Source: a virus
IMG/VR virus record: IMGVR_UViG_3300027151_000002
Coordinates: 42,735 to 106,734 of that record
Direction: 5' to 3' (one strand)
Length of the DNA stretch: 64,000 nucleotides
Of this stretch, positions 57,125 to 63,553 are shown one piece after another; position 1 is the first letter of the stretch, and every line of letters starts with the position of its first letter. The notes under the pieces were generated by a model. The model saw nothing but the letters and a program-made list of their open reading frames with translations, ran no database searches and was not told the origin of the DNA. The translations under genes were made by a program, and so were the position numbers.

Positions 57125-57560
57125 TGCAGGCACACCAGAGGTGAGGCGTGTTGCGGTGGGCATAGAAATCAACGGGTGCGATGGCTAAACCGTTTACATC
57201 TAGGCCAGTGATGTCCCTAATTTGCAGCCAGATGCGCTTGACGCGCTGATAGGAGCAAAAGCGGTATTCCGGCGGCACCGCATCGGCAGATTCCTCCCAT
57301 TGGAGAAAAGTGCCGTCGATGCCAGCCAAAAACGCGCCATCGCTATTCGTCAGCAGCCAGTAGACCCGGTGCAGATACGGATCGCTGCAGAAGCTGGAGA
57401 TCTGAGCGGATGCGCTGAAGCAGGACGCGCTTGGCGCAGTGGTTGCCGAAGTAGGTGAGCCGAGCGTTGTATGCAGCTTCTGCATAAACGTCCGCTCCCG
57501 CTGATTCAATAGCTCGGATGGCATCGCATACATGCGCGTGAGCAAGTCGGATGTGCTCAT
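57117..57560 (-). CDS. Hypothetical protein, start uncertain
   Basis: A 147-residue frame. The C-terminal 95 residues look native ('DPYLHRVYWLLTNSDGAFLA', 'PPEYRFCSYQRVKRIWLQIR', 'GLDVNGLAIAPVDFYAHRN'). The N-terminal 50 (PTSATTAPSASCFSASAQIS) do not, and over them the overlapping 57343-57576 frame looks better. Either a second gene begins late, or a frameshift joins the two. Confidence 0.5.
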   Translation of the reverse strand: MSTSDLLTRMYAMPSELLNQRERTFMQKLHTTLGSPTSATTAPSASCFSASAQISSFCSDPYLHRVYWLLTNSDGAFLAGIDGTFLQWEESADAVPPEYRFCSYQRVKRIWLQIRDITGLDVNGLAIAPVDFYAHRNTPHLWCACND

Positions 57561-57576
57561 CAGGCGGCAACGGCAT
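57343..57576 (-). CDS. Small hypothetical protein overlapping the 57117 frame
   Basis: A 77-residue frame: 'PPDEHIRLAHAHVCDAIRAI', 'SAGADVYAEAAYNARLTYFG', 'CAKRVLLQRIRSDLQLLQ'. Helical and native-looking up to residue 65; its last residues overlap the believable part of the 57117 frame. It also overlaps the start region of the latter's ORF and the ERF stop. Confidence 0.45.
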   Translation of the reverse strand: MPLPPDEHIRLAHAHVCDAIRAIESAGADVYAEAAYNARLTYFGNHCAKRVLLQRIRSDLQLLQRSVSAPGLLAADE

Positions 57577-58222
57577 TAAGCTGCTCCATCAGGAAGTCGC
57601 GGTGTGCGGCGGTCTTGATGTAGTCGGCAGCCTTCTTGTCCGGCGGCAGGCTGAACCGCTCTTGGAAGGCCAAGACGATCTGCTTGCGGCGTTCATCCGA
57701 CACCTTGAGCACCGCTTCCACCAGCTCTTGGATCTCAGCGGCACTGAGCCGATCTGGGTTGGGGGAGCTGGGCGCCTTCTTCGCTGGCGTCAGCTTGGCG
57801 GCTGGTAGCTTGCTAGCGCTAGCGCCTGCAGGCTGCGCGTCGTTGGCGTGGTCGCCGTCGTCATCTTCAATGCCTGCAGCCAGCGACAGGATTGAAAGCA
57901 GCGCATAGCGACGGCTGTATGTCGTCGCGCCACCCCAGTCATGCAATGGATTTCGCCCTTTGGTCACTGTGAGCGGCAGGTGGCTATCAATCCTTTCTCC
58001 ACTGGTGTGCAGCAGAGAAGTAACCAGTAATTGCTCTCCAGCCTCTGCTCCAGGTTGGAATGTCTGGACTACTGCCAATCCATTCTTCGATAACGCTGGG
58101 AGAACAGTTGATAGCACAGTGGCAAGATCCGCATACTTGCCGTACTGAGCATTCGCTTCCTTGTGAATTGTTGAAACATCTTGGTGGAAGGCGCAAAGTG
58201 CCTTCGTGAGTTCAGCGGTCAT
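57560..58222 (-). CDS. erf: ERF-family single-strand annealing protein
   Basis: A 220-residue protein. 'GKYADLATVLSTVLPALSKN', 'LLVTSLLHTSGERIDSHLPL' and 'WGGATTYSRRYALLSILSLA' followed by 'GIEDDDGD' are the ERF superfamily signature. An Ala/Pro/Lys linker and a C-terminal helical domain follow. It anneals ssDNA during phage recombination and probably works with the exonuclease whose start lies at the right edge of the window. The linker DNA contains GCTAGCGCTAGC. Confidence 0.88.
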   Translation of the reverse strand: MTAELTKALCAFHQDVSTIHKEANAQYGKYADLATVLSTVLPALSKNGLAVVQTFQPGAEAGEQLLVTSLLHTSGERIDSHLPLTVTKGRNPLHDWGGATTYSRRYALLSILSLAAGIEDDDGDHANDAQPAGASASKLPAAKLTPAKKAPSSPNPDRLSAAEIQELVEAVLKVSDERRKQIVLAFQERFSLPPDKKAADYIKTAAHRDFLMEQLNAVAA

Positions 58223-58928
58223 TTGTTGCGAGCGATAGTTGTTGTCTGCGTGAGGCGGCCAATTTCATGGCTTCAGAATGCCTCTGCCTAGCTTCATCGT
58301 CCCAAACGCGACGAGAATTGGCATTGGCAACGCTTGGGGACTTTCTGCCAAGAGCCTTCTCACGAATACGTTCCCTTGTCTGCTCACTTCGCTTTGCACC
58401 TCGATGAGCTGCAGCCCGTTTTTCAGCCCATTCAGCTGACTGGGTGCGGCCTTTAAGTGATTCTGATATTTTCTGCTTGGCTTCAGGTGTTAAGGACTGA
58501 CCAAGCCGTGCATCGCTAAGTTTTTGCCTTGTCTCAAGGGTGTGCGTTCGTCCTTGAAATGCCAAGCGATAACGCACGCGCTGCTCAGCGGTTCTGACGG
58601 CACCAAATGCGCCTTCGCCGCCATCGGTCAAGTTCAGCAGGATTCCTGTCCCGTTGTCCTTGCGTCCATAGCGCTGAATGTAAAAGCGCTCCCATTGAGC
58701 AGCTGTTTCCCAATCAAGGCCTTGCCGCATGATGCGGATAAAGCTGCGGTCGATGGGCACCGAAGCGTTGTGGTTCTTATGGAATGGCCTGTCGGCGGAT
58801 GATGCCACTCCGATGTAGTAAGGCGATCCGGCTTTGGCAGTGCTGCTGTCTTTGCTGCGGAGATAGCAGTAGACATAAGAGCCAGCATCTGCAGCCTTCC
58901 GGAAATTTGGAGGCTTCAGGTCAGTCAT
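58212..58928 (-). CDS. GIY-YIG homing endonuclease
   Basis: A 238-residue protein from ATG 58928. The N-terminal nuclease has 'SYVYCYLR' and 'PYYIGVAS' (the GIY and YIG strands), with the catalytic Arg in 'SADRPFHK' and Glu in 'LLNLTDGGEGAFG'. The C-terminal half has repeated NUMOD3-like DNA-binding helices ('TRQKLSDARLGQSLTPEA', 'KQKISESLKGR', 'RERIREKALGRK'). It is a selfish element set between early genes and overlapping the ERF start by 11 nt. Its base composition is lower in GC than its neighbours. Confidence 0.88.
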   Translation of the reverse strand: MTDLKPPNFRKAADAGSYVYCYLRSKDSSTAKAGSPYYIGVASSADRPFHKNHNASVPIDRSFIRIMRQGLDWETAAQWERFYIQRYGRKDNGTGILLNLTDGGEGAFGAVRTAEQRVRYRLAFQGRTHTLETRQKLSDARLGQSLTPEAKQKISESLKGRTQSAEWAEKRAAAHRGAKRSEQTRERIREKALGRKSPSVANANSRRVWDDEARQRHSEAMKLAASRRQQLSLATNDR

Positions 58929-58996
58929 GGATGCGGTGGTATCGGGTGCCGCGACGCTGCAGCACCCTTGCATCCTAGGCTAGCCTTCGCTAGTGG

Positions 58997-59659
58997 TCAA
59001 GTGGACTTCTCCGTCGCCGCTAGTGCATCGGCTACCGGGTCGGAGCCGTTGGCGGTGATCGCCTCCCACTCGCTCGGCGTCCACTCGTGCCAGCCGCTTA
59101 AGACGTTGCGCAGGATGTCGCGCTGCGCGGCACTCAAGGCTTGGCAGTGCTGCTCCAGCTGCTTCCACGCCGTTGCCGGCGTCAACTTGTGAGCGGCGGT
59201 GATTGCCGCAAACCGCTCACGGTGCTGCTCGCTGAGCGCTTTGGCCTCAGCCTCGCTTAATGGCTCCGGTTGCTGCAGCCAATCCGGTGCCTCCAACTCG
59301 CCGATGAAGTGCGCGAAGAACTCAGTCGCCCGCCACGGCTGGCCGTTGGCAGCGCGGATTGGCTCGGAATCTTTGAGGCGATCCTTCAGGCGCCGATCCG
59401 TCACGCCGCTGTAGTCGCCTTCTGCTACACGAGCGTTAGCGAGTGCCAGCTGGATGAAAGTCAACGGTTGCGGCTGCTCGGTCTTGGCGTTCTGCAGTTT
59501 GTTGAAGCTGCTGTCGCGCACGGCCGGGAAGCCGGCCTGCTCACCCCACTCATGCAGCGTGCTGTGGATCCATCCGTTGCGGTTGCACCAGGCGGTCAAG
59601 GTGCGGCCAAAGCGCTGACGCGTGGCTAGGGGCGGGTGTTGGTAGCGGTCGTGATCCAC
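58997..59659 (-). CDS. Possible phage repressor or regulatory protein
   Basis: A 220-residue helical protein. The N-terminal third 'RFGRTLTAWCNRNGWIHSTL' then 'HEWGEQAGFPAVRDSSFNKLQ' could be an HTH-like domain. The remainder ('LSEAEAKALSEQHRERFAAI', 'SGWHEWTPSEWEAITANG') is helical. It stands just downstream of the integrase on the same strand and is flanked by GCTAGC-rich gaps on both sides. Role as lysogeny regulator is inference; no family recognised. Confidence 0.45.
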   Translation of the reverse strand: MDHDRYQHPPLATRQRFGRTLTAWCNRNGWIHSTLHEWGEQAGFPAVRDSSFNKLQNAKTEQPQPLTFIQLALANARVAEGDYSGVTDRRLKDRLKDSEPIRAANGQPWRATEFFAHFIGELEAPDWLQQPEPLSEAEAKALSEQHRERFAAITAAHKLTPATAWKQLEQHCQALSAAQRDILRNVLSGWHEWTPSEWEAITANGSDPVADALAATEKST

Positions 59660-59679
59660 TGATGAAGGTTCGCTAGCGG

Positions 59680-61107
59680 CTAGCCTAACCCTAAGGAGGA
59701 GATAGCCCCGCAGCCGTCCAAGCGCAGCACCACGGCCTCAACCGCTCGCTCGCGTACCAGCACCTTCTCCACAAAGCGCACAAACATCTCGCGTGTGGCC
59801 TCCTCGTCGTTTGCCATCAGGCTCCACGCCGTCTCGTTGCCCAGCTGCTTGCGCATCTCAACCGCCGTTGCCTCAACATCCAGCCGGTGCCCGTGCATCT
59901 GCATCAACGCGCTGAGCTTCATGCGCTTGTGCAAGATCGCCTCCTGCAGGTCTGGATCCTGCCGACCTTCCAGCTCCCTGATCTCCTCATCAAGCTTGAT
60001 CGCGTCATCCAGCTGGCCGTTCTTCATGCCATTGCTTGCCGTCAAGTAGGCGATCAACTGCTCGCGGCTGGCCTTCAGCTTTGACCAGATCGCATCCTTC
60101 ACCGTCTGCACTTTGATCCGGTTGCGCTTTTCGCTGGCGCACGGCCAATAGGTGCAGCGCAGATAGATCGGCCCCAGCCGCACATGGTGCTGGTAACTCA
60201 TAAACCGTCCGCAGTGGCTGCACACCACCAACTTGGTCAGCTCACGCACGTAGCCCTTCAGCAAGCCGCTGCGCTTGCGATCAACGTGTTCAAGGATCCG
60301 CGCCTGAACCTTGGCGTGCTCCACCGCACTGATCAGCGGCTTGTGCGCGTCTGGCACGACCTCCTTGTAAACCCCTGCCTTGAGCCGGCGCTTCTTCAGC
60401 CGCCCGTCTTGGTCTCTGTAGGTCTCGTCATGGCCATAGACCCGGTAGCCCGCCAGCGTCGGGTTCATCAGCCAGCTGCGCATTCCCGGCACGCTCGTCC
60501 AGGGGCAGCCCGGCAGCTCCTTGGCCTGCCGCAAGAGCGGCCGCAGCTGACCGCTCTCCAAGAACTGCTGCACCAACCAACGCGCAGCCTCAGCCGTTTC
60601 CGGGTCAAGCTCGTAGTTGGTGCGCTCTGCGTTGAAGCGGTAGCCATAGGGCGCCTTCGGCCCGAGCGGAATCAGCAGCTTGCGCTGGTACGCCCGCCCG
60701 TGCCGCACCCGTTCACTGAGCCGCTCGCTTTCGGCCTGGCCGAGGTTGATCAGCATGCGCGCCACTAGCCGCCCGCCGATGGTGGCCAGGTCCAAGGCGT
60801 CATCCAGCGCCAACAGGCTTGGCGTGTCCTCAGCGCTGAAGTAGCTCAGCAGCTCAGCGCCGTGGGCCATGGAGCGGCTGAGTCGATCCAAGCGCGTGCA
60901 GATCACCCGATCCAGTTGCCCGGCTCGGCACGCAGCCATGAGAGCGTTGAGCTGTTGCCGGTCGTCTTTGGTGCCAGAGGCTACGTCGATGAACTCGACC
61001 GTTTCGTGACCTGCTGCCGCAGCCCGCAGCCGATCTAGCTGCTGCTCAAGCGCCGCCTCCTGCTCGTCAGAGCCGGTGGACACCCTGGCGTAAAGCCCGA
61101 TGCGCAT
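59680..61107 (-). CDS. Large serine integrase (XisF-like)
   Basis: A 475-residue protein. Catalytic domain 'MRIGLYARVSTGSDEQEAAL' with nucleophile Ser10 (YARVSTG), 'ICTRLDRLSRSMAHGAELLS' and 'GQAESERLSERVRHGRAY'. The recombinase domain has 'PYGYRFN' and 'RSWLMNPTLAGYRVYG'. A zinc ribbon follows (VVCSHCGRFMSY, then RCTYWPCASEKRN) and a coiled coil. It would integrate the phage by attP/attB recombination. It resembles the fdxN-element recombinases of cyanobacteria. A perfect AAGGAGGTG ribosome site precedes the ATG. Confidence 0.92.
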   Translation of the reverse strand: MRIGLYARVSTGSDEQEAALEQQLDRLRAAAAGHETVEFIDVASGTKDDRQQLNALMAACRAGQLDRVICTRLDRLSRSMAHGAELLSYFSAEDTPSLLALDDALDLATIGGRLVARMLINLGQAESERLSERVRHGRAYQRKLLIPLGPKAPYGYRFNAERTNYELDPETAEAARWLVQQFLESGQLRPLLRQAKELPGCPWTSVPGMRSWLMNPTLAGYRVYGHDETYRDQDGRLKKRRLKAGVYKEVVPDAHKPLISAVEHAKVQARILEHVDRKRSGLLKGYVRELTKLVVCSHCGRFMSYQHHVRLGPIYLRCTYWPCASEKRNRIKVQTVKDAIWSKLKASREQLIAYLTASNGMKNGQLDDAIKLDEEIRELEGRQDPDLQEAILHKRMKLSALMQMHGHRLDVEATAVEMRKQLGNETAWSLMANDEEATREMFVRFVEKVLVRERAVEAVVLRLDGCGAISSLGLG

Positions 61108-61193
61108 TCAGCACACCTCCTTCGGCTACGGTAGTGGCTAGCCAACCACGTTTGGACGGGGTTGGTACCTGCCACCACCCGTAAAGCCGCACC
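61108..61193. promoter_or_regulatory. Divergent control region between integrase and early operon
   Basis: It holds the integrase ribosome site and CTACGGTAGTGGCTAGCC. The reverse complement of its first half, GCCACTACCGTAG, resembles the AGCACTACCGCAG repeats at 61881. A shared regulator is possible. Confidence 0.45.
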
Positions 61194-61466
61194 ATGACTG
61201 CGACCTCAGAACTGACTGCTCAGCCGATCACCCGCAGCACTCTGCTGGAGCTGCTCAGCAGCAAGGGCACTGCTTACGAAAACCTGGGCGCTGGAGTGCG
61301 TGAGGCAGCCTGCTGCTTGGCTGAGGCACAGGTGTTCTACGACCTGCCGGCCGTGCTGAGCGAGCCGCTGGCCCGGTTTCGCTGGCACCTTGATCAGGCG
61401 TTCGTGGCGTTAGAGGACGCCCGCGAGCTGGTGGGCGCTGAGGCTGATCTGCAGCAGCTTGGTTAA
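61194..61466 (+). CDS. Small hypothetical protein, first gene of the rightward early operon
   Basis: A 90-residue helical acidic protein: 'ITRSTLLELLSSKGTAYENL', 'GVREAACCLAEAQVFYDLPA', 'FRWHLDQAFVALEDARELVG'. It is divergent from the integrase. No family recognised. The following gap contains CGCGCTAGCGC and TTGACACGCGCTAG. Confidence 0.5.
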   Translation: MTATSELTAQPITRSTLLELLSSKGTAYENLGAGVREAACCLAEAQVFYDLPAVLSEPLARFRWHLDQAFVALEDARELVGAEADLQQLG

Positions 61467-61542
61467 TTCGCGCTAGCGCAGTTTATTGTTTTGACACGCG
61501 CTAGTCCCGCCCTGCGACGGCTAGCTCTTGTTAACTCCGATC

Positions 61543-61749
61543 ATGCCCGCAGATCTTTCGCTGGCCTCCCGCCGGCCGCAACGCCTGACGATCACGGTCA
61601 GCCATCACGTTGCTGAGCACCTCGTGAAGCAGAGCAACAGCCAAGGCCGCTCGATCAGCAACCTTGCTGCCTACCTGCTGGAGGTGGCCCTTGGTGACCT
61701 ACCGCCAGCCCCACCGATCAAGAAGCGATGGCCCGGACAGGGCAAGTGA
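61543..61749 (+). CDS. Ribbon-helix-helix (CopG/Arc-like) regulator
   Basis: A 68-residue protein from ATG 61543: 'RRPQRLTITVSHHVAEHLVK' (strand then helix) and 'QGRSISNLAAYLLEVALGDL' (second helix), with a Pro/Lys tail. This is a clear beta-alpha-alpha DNA-binding fold. It lies in the early region between CTAG-rich gaps, with a TTGACA about 47 nt upstream. Candidate Cro-like or copy-control regulator. Confidence 0.65.
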   Translation: MPADLSLASRRPQRLTITVSHHVAEHLVKQSNSQGRSISNLAAYLLEVALGDLPPAPPIKKRWPGQGK

Positions 61750-61754
61750 CGCAC

Positions 61755-61775
61755 GGCCCCGCTAGGGGCCTTTTT
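61755..61775 (+). terminator. Rho-independent terminator
   Basis: GGCCCC, loop GCTA, GGGGCC, then TTTTT. Confidence 0.85.
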
Positions 61776-61880
61776 CATGCGCAGCTGCAGCAGTCCTGCA
61801 GCGGGTCTCAAGGGACTTAGCGACTAGCGACAGAAGGCCTTGTCTCTGCGGCTAGCGCTGGCTAATCTCTCGCCTAGCTG
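61776..61880. promoter_or_regulatory. CTAG-rich leader upstream of the phased repeats
   Basis: Holds CTGCAGCAGTCCTGCAG, then ACTAGCGAC, GGCTAGCGCTGGCTAAT and CGCCTAGCTGAGC. Probably regulatory: it lies between a terminator and the repeat array. Confidence 0.4.
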
Positions 61881-61936
61881 AGCACTACCGCAGCGCTACC
61901 GCTGGCGTAGCTCAGCACTACCGCAGCACTACCGCT
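61881..61936 (+). repeat. Four 11-bp direct repeats in helical phase
   Basis: AGCRCTACCGC occurs at 61881, 61892, 61914 and 61925, i.e. offsets 0, 11, 33 and 44, all on one face of the helix. The missing third slot (61903-61913) holds TGGCGTAGCTC. The array ends 1 nt before the GTG of a ribbon-helix-helix gene. Confidence 0.8.
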
Positions 61937-61937
61937 C

Positions 61938-62600
61938 GTGCCCCAGCTCAATTTCACGATTCCGGCGGACCTGCTCGACAGGATTGATGCCGCCAAGCCC
62001 AACTATCTAGACAGGAAGGGCTTTCTCTGCCTGTTGCTAACTAGCGCTATTGACAAGGGGCTTAACCTACCCGCGTGCTGTGCCGGTGCGGGAACCCAGC
62101 AGTCCAAGGGTTTTCCGGCTGTCACGGCTTTCGATGCAGAGCTAGGCCGCTCTGCCTCAGACGCCTCAGCGATTCCAACGGCTGTTGAGGCTGTTCAGCC
62201 GGAAATTGACCAAGCCCCTGAACCCAAAAAAAAACAAGCGCGTGCGCGTGACGCGTACAGCGTGAAAGCGATCAGCCCCGAGCTGATCCCTGACGACTTG
62301 CTCGACTGCCAGCAGCTGCTGCCCGAGTTCTGGGCGGTCAAGAAGGGCACCCGCTCCGAAGGCGTCTGGAACCGGGTGTGCAACAAGCTCCGCCAGTGGA
62401 CGCCAGAGCAGCGGCGTGAGGCCCTAGAGCGGGCCATCGCTAGCGGCTGGGGCGATGTCTTTGAGCCACCTGCAGCCAAACCCGCGCAGCAGGGCTTCGC
62501 GCTCTCGGCCACCGGCACGCCCTTGACGGTCAACGAGCAGATCGCTGCCGCTGCCATCCGCAACATCCGAGCCATGGAGGAGCGCCGTGCTGCAGCTTGA
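61938..62600 (+). CDS. Ribbon-helix-helix protein with replication/partition-like C-terminus
   Basis: A 220-residue protein with GTG start directly after the repeat array. N-terminus 'PQLNFTIPADLLDRIDAAKP' then 'LDRKGFLCLLLTSAIDKGL' is a ribbon-helix-helix-like unit. A disordered linker with KKKQARAR follows. The C-terminal domain ('DLLDCQQLLPEFWAVKKGTR', 'WNRVCNKLRQWTPEQRREAL', 'ERAIASGWGDVFEP') resembles helper domains of phage replication proteins. It may bind the adjacent repeats to control its own operon or start replication. Confidence 0.55.
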   Translation: MPQLNFTIPADLLDRIDAAKPNYLDRKGFLCLLLTSAIDKGLNLPACCAGAGTQQSKGFPAVTAFDAELGRSASDASAIPTAVEAVQPEIDQAPEPKKKQARARDAYSVKAISPELIPDDLLDCQQLLPEFWAVKKGTRSEGVWNRVCNKLRQWTPEQRREALERAIASGWGDVFEPPAAKPAQQGFALSATGTPLTVNEQIAAAAIRNIRAMEERRAAA

Positions 62601-62982
62601 GCACTTCATCTCCACGCTGAACGCTCTGCAGGAGGCCCTGCCACGCGGCAAGCGACTCGGCGAGGCCACCTACGCCTTGATGTGGGCCACCTTCCCGGCC
62701 AAGGCCAAGGAAGAGCTGACGCCCGAGATCTGGATGTATGCGGCCGCGCAGCGCCTGCTGGATCCCGATCCGATGGAAGACCTCCCGCTGCCGATGCAGC
62801 TGCTCAACTACGTCTTCCGCAACGAGAACGGCCGCGCCAACGTCTCGTGGGGCCTCAAGGCTGATCTGCCGGAGCGCATGGCTAACCCTGATCGCTTCAA
62901 CCCGCAGCCCGTGCCAGGGCAGCTGGTGCTGCCGCCAGAGCCTGCGGTGACCAATCCGCTGCTGCAGGAGGTGGCCTGGTGA
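62587..62982 (+). CDS. Hypothetical protein of the early operon
   Basis: A 131-residue protein with GTG start overlapping the previous gene by 14 nt: 'FISTLNALQEALPRGKRLGE', 'TYALMWATFPAKAKEELTPE', 'PLPMQLLNYVFRNENGRAN'. The helical 'W..fp..ak..lt.e.w..A....l' pattern recalls phage replication accessory proteins. No firm family. Confidence 0.5.
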   Translation: MLQLEHFISTLNALQEALPRGKRLGEATYALMWATFPAKAKEELTPEIWMYAAAQRLLDPDPMEDLPLPMQLLNYVFRNENGRANVSWGLKADLPERMANPDRFNPQPVPGQLVLPPEPAVTNPLLQEVAW

Positions 62983-63224
62983 CATTTACCACCTGCGGTG
63001 AGTGCCTCTACTGGTACAAGTTTCCTGGTGCTCCAGATGGCGAGTGCCGTCGCCACGCGCCACGCGCCACCCCCGTCACACCCAGCGAGCTAGAGGTTGA
63101 AGAAAACCAGCCTGGCGGCTACCACAGCTTCAACTGGTTTCCAGAGACATCCGCTGACGACTGGTGCGGCGAGGGTCGGCACCTGCTTCCTGTCGTCACG
63201 TACTCGCATGAGGCCGACCTGTGA
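62979..63224 (+). CDS. Small Cys/His protein
   Basis: An 81-residue protein with GTG start overlapping the previous stop: 'TTCGECLYWYKFPGAPDGEC', 'RRHAPRATPV', 'FPETSADDWCGEGRH'. The C-x2-C, then C and H, then C spacing fits a small zinc-binding fold ('CG.C.fw...G.C......P.....WCGe') seen in many phages. Function unknown. Confidence 0.65.
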   Translation: MTFTTCGECLYWYKFPGAPDGECRRHAPRATPVTPSELEVEENQPGGYHSFNWFPETSADDWCGEGRHLLPVVTYSHEADL

Positions 63225-63553
63225 CCTACGGACCCCTGTTCGACTTCTCGGCTAGCGCTAGCGAGGCTGCTAGAGATCACGGCATCGCCACGGTCGCTCG
63301 TAATGCCGGCACCGAGTTCATGGAGCAGGCCAAGGCCGTGATCCTTGAACGCCTTTCCGGCACCGAGTGCTTGGCCGAGGAAATGCGCCGCGTCTGCGAG
63401 GAAGCCGGTGTGGTCCCCCATCACCACAACGCCTGGGGCAGCCTCACCAATCAGCTGGTCAAGGCCGGGATCCTGATCGACACCGGCCGGATTGCAAAAA
63501 GCAAGCGCGTTACCTCTCACGCTCGTCGCAACACGGTTTGGAGAGTGCGCTGA
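63221..63553 (+). CDS. Winged-helix-like small protein
   Basis: A 110-residue protein with GTG start: 'AVILERLSGTECLAEEMRRV', 'AGVVPHHHNAWGSLTNQLVK', 'AGILIDTGRIAKSKRVTSHA' and an end VWRVR. The helix-helix-strand order fits a winged-helix DNA-binding domain like those in phage replication operons. Its 5' part contains GCTAGCGCTAGC in codons. It overlaps both neighbours. Confidence 0.6.
   Translation: MTYGPLFDFSASASEAARDHGIATVARNAGTEFMEQAKAVILERLSGTECLAEEMRRVCEEAGVVPHHHNAWGSLTNQLVKAGILIDTGRIAKSKRVTSHARRNTVWRVR

Noticed and set aside
59640-61200. Attachment (attP) site next to the serine integrase
   Set aside because: Serine integrase sites are short and not recognisable without the host junctions; the CTAG palindromes here look more like operators.
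61903-61936. GGCGTAGCTCAG resembles the start of a tRNA D-arm
   Set aside because: No acceptor stem, anticodon arm or T-arm follows; it is part of the 11-bp repeat array.
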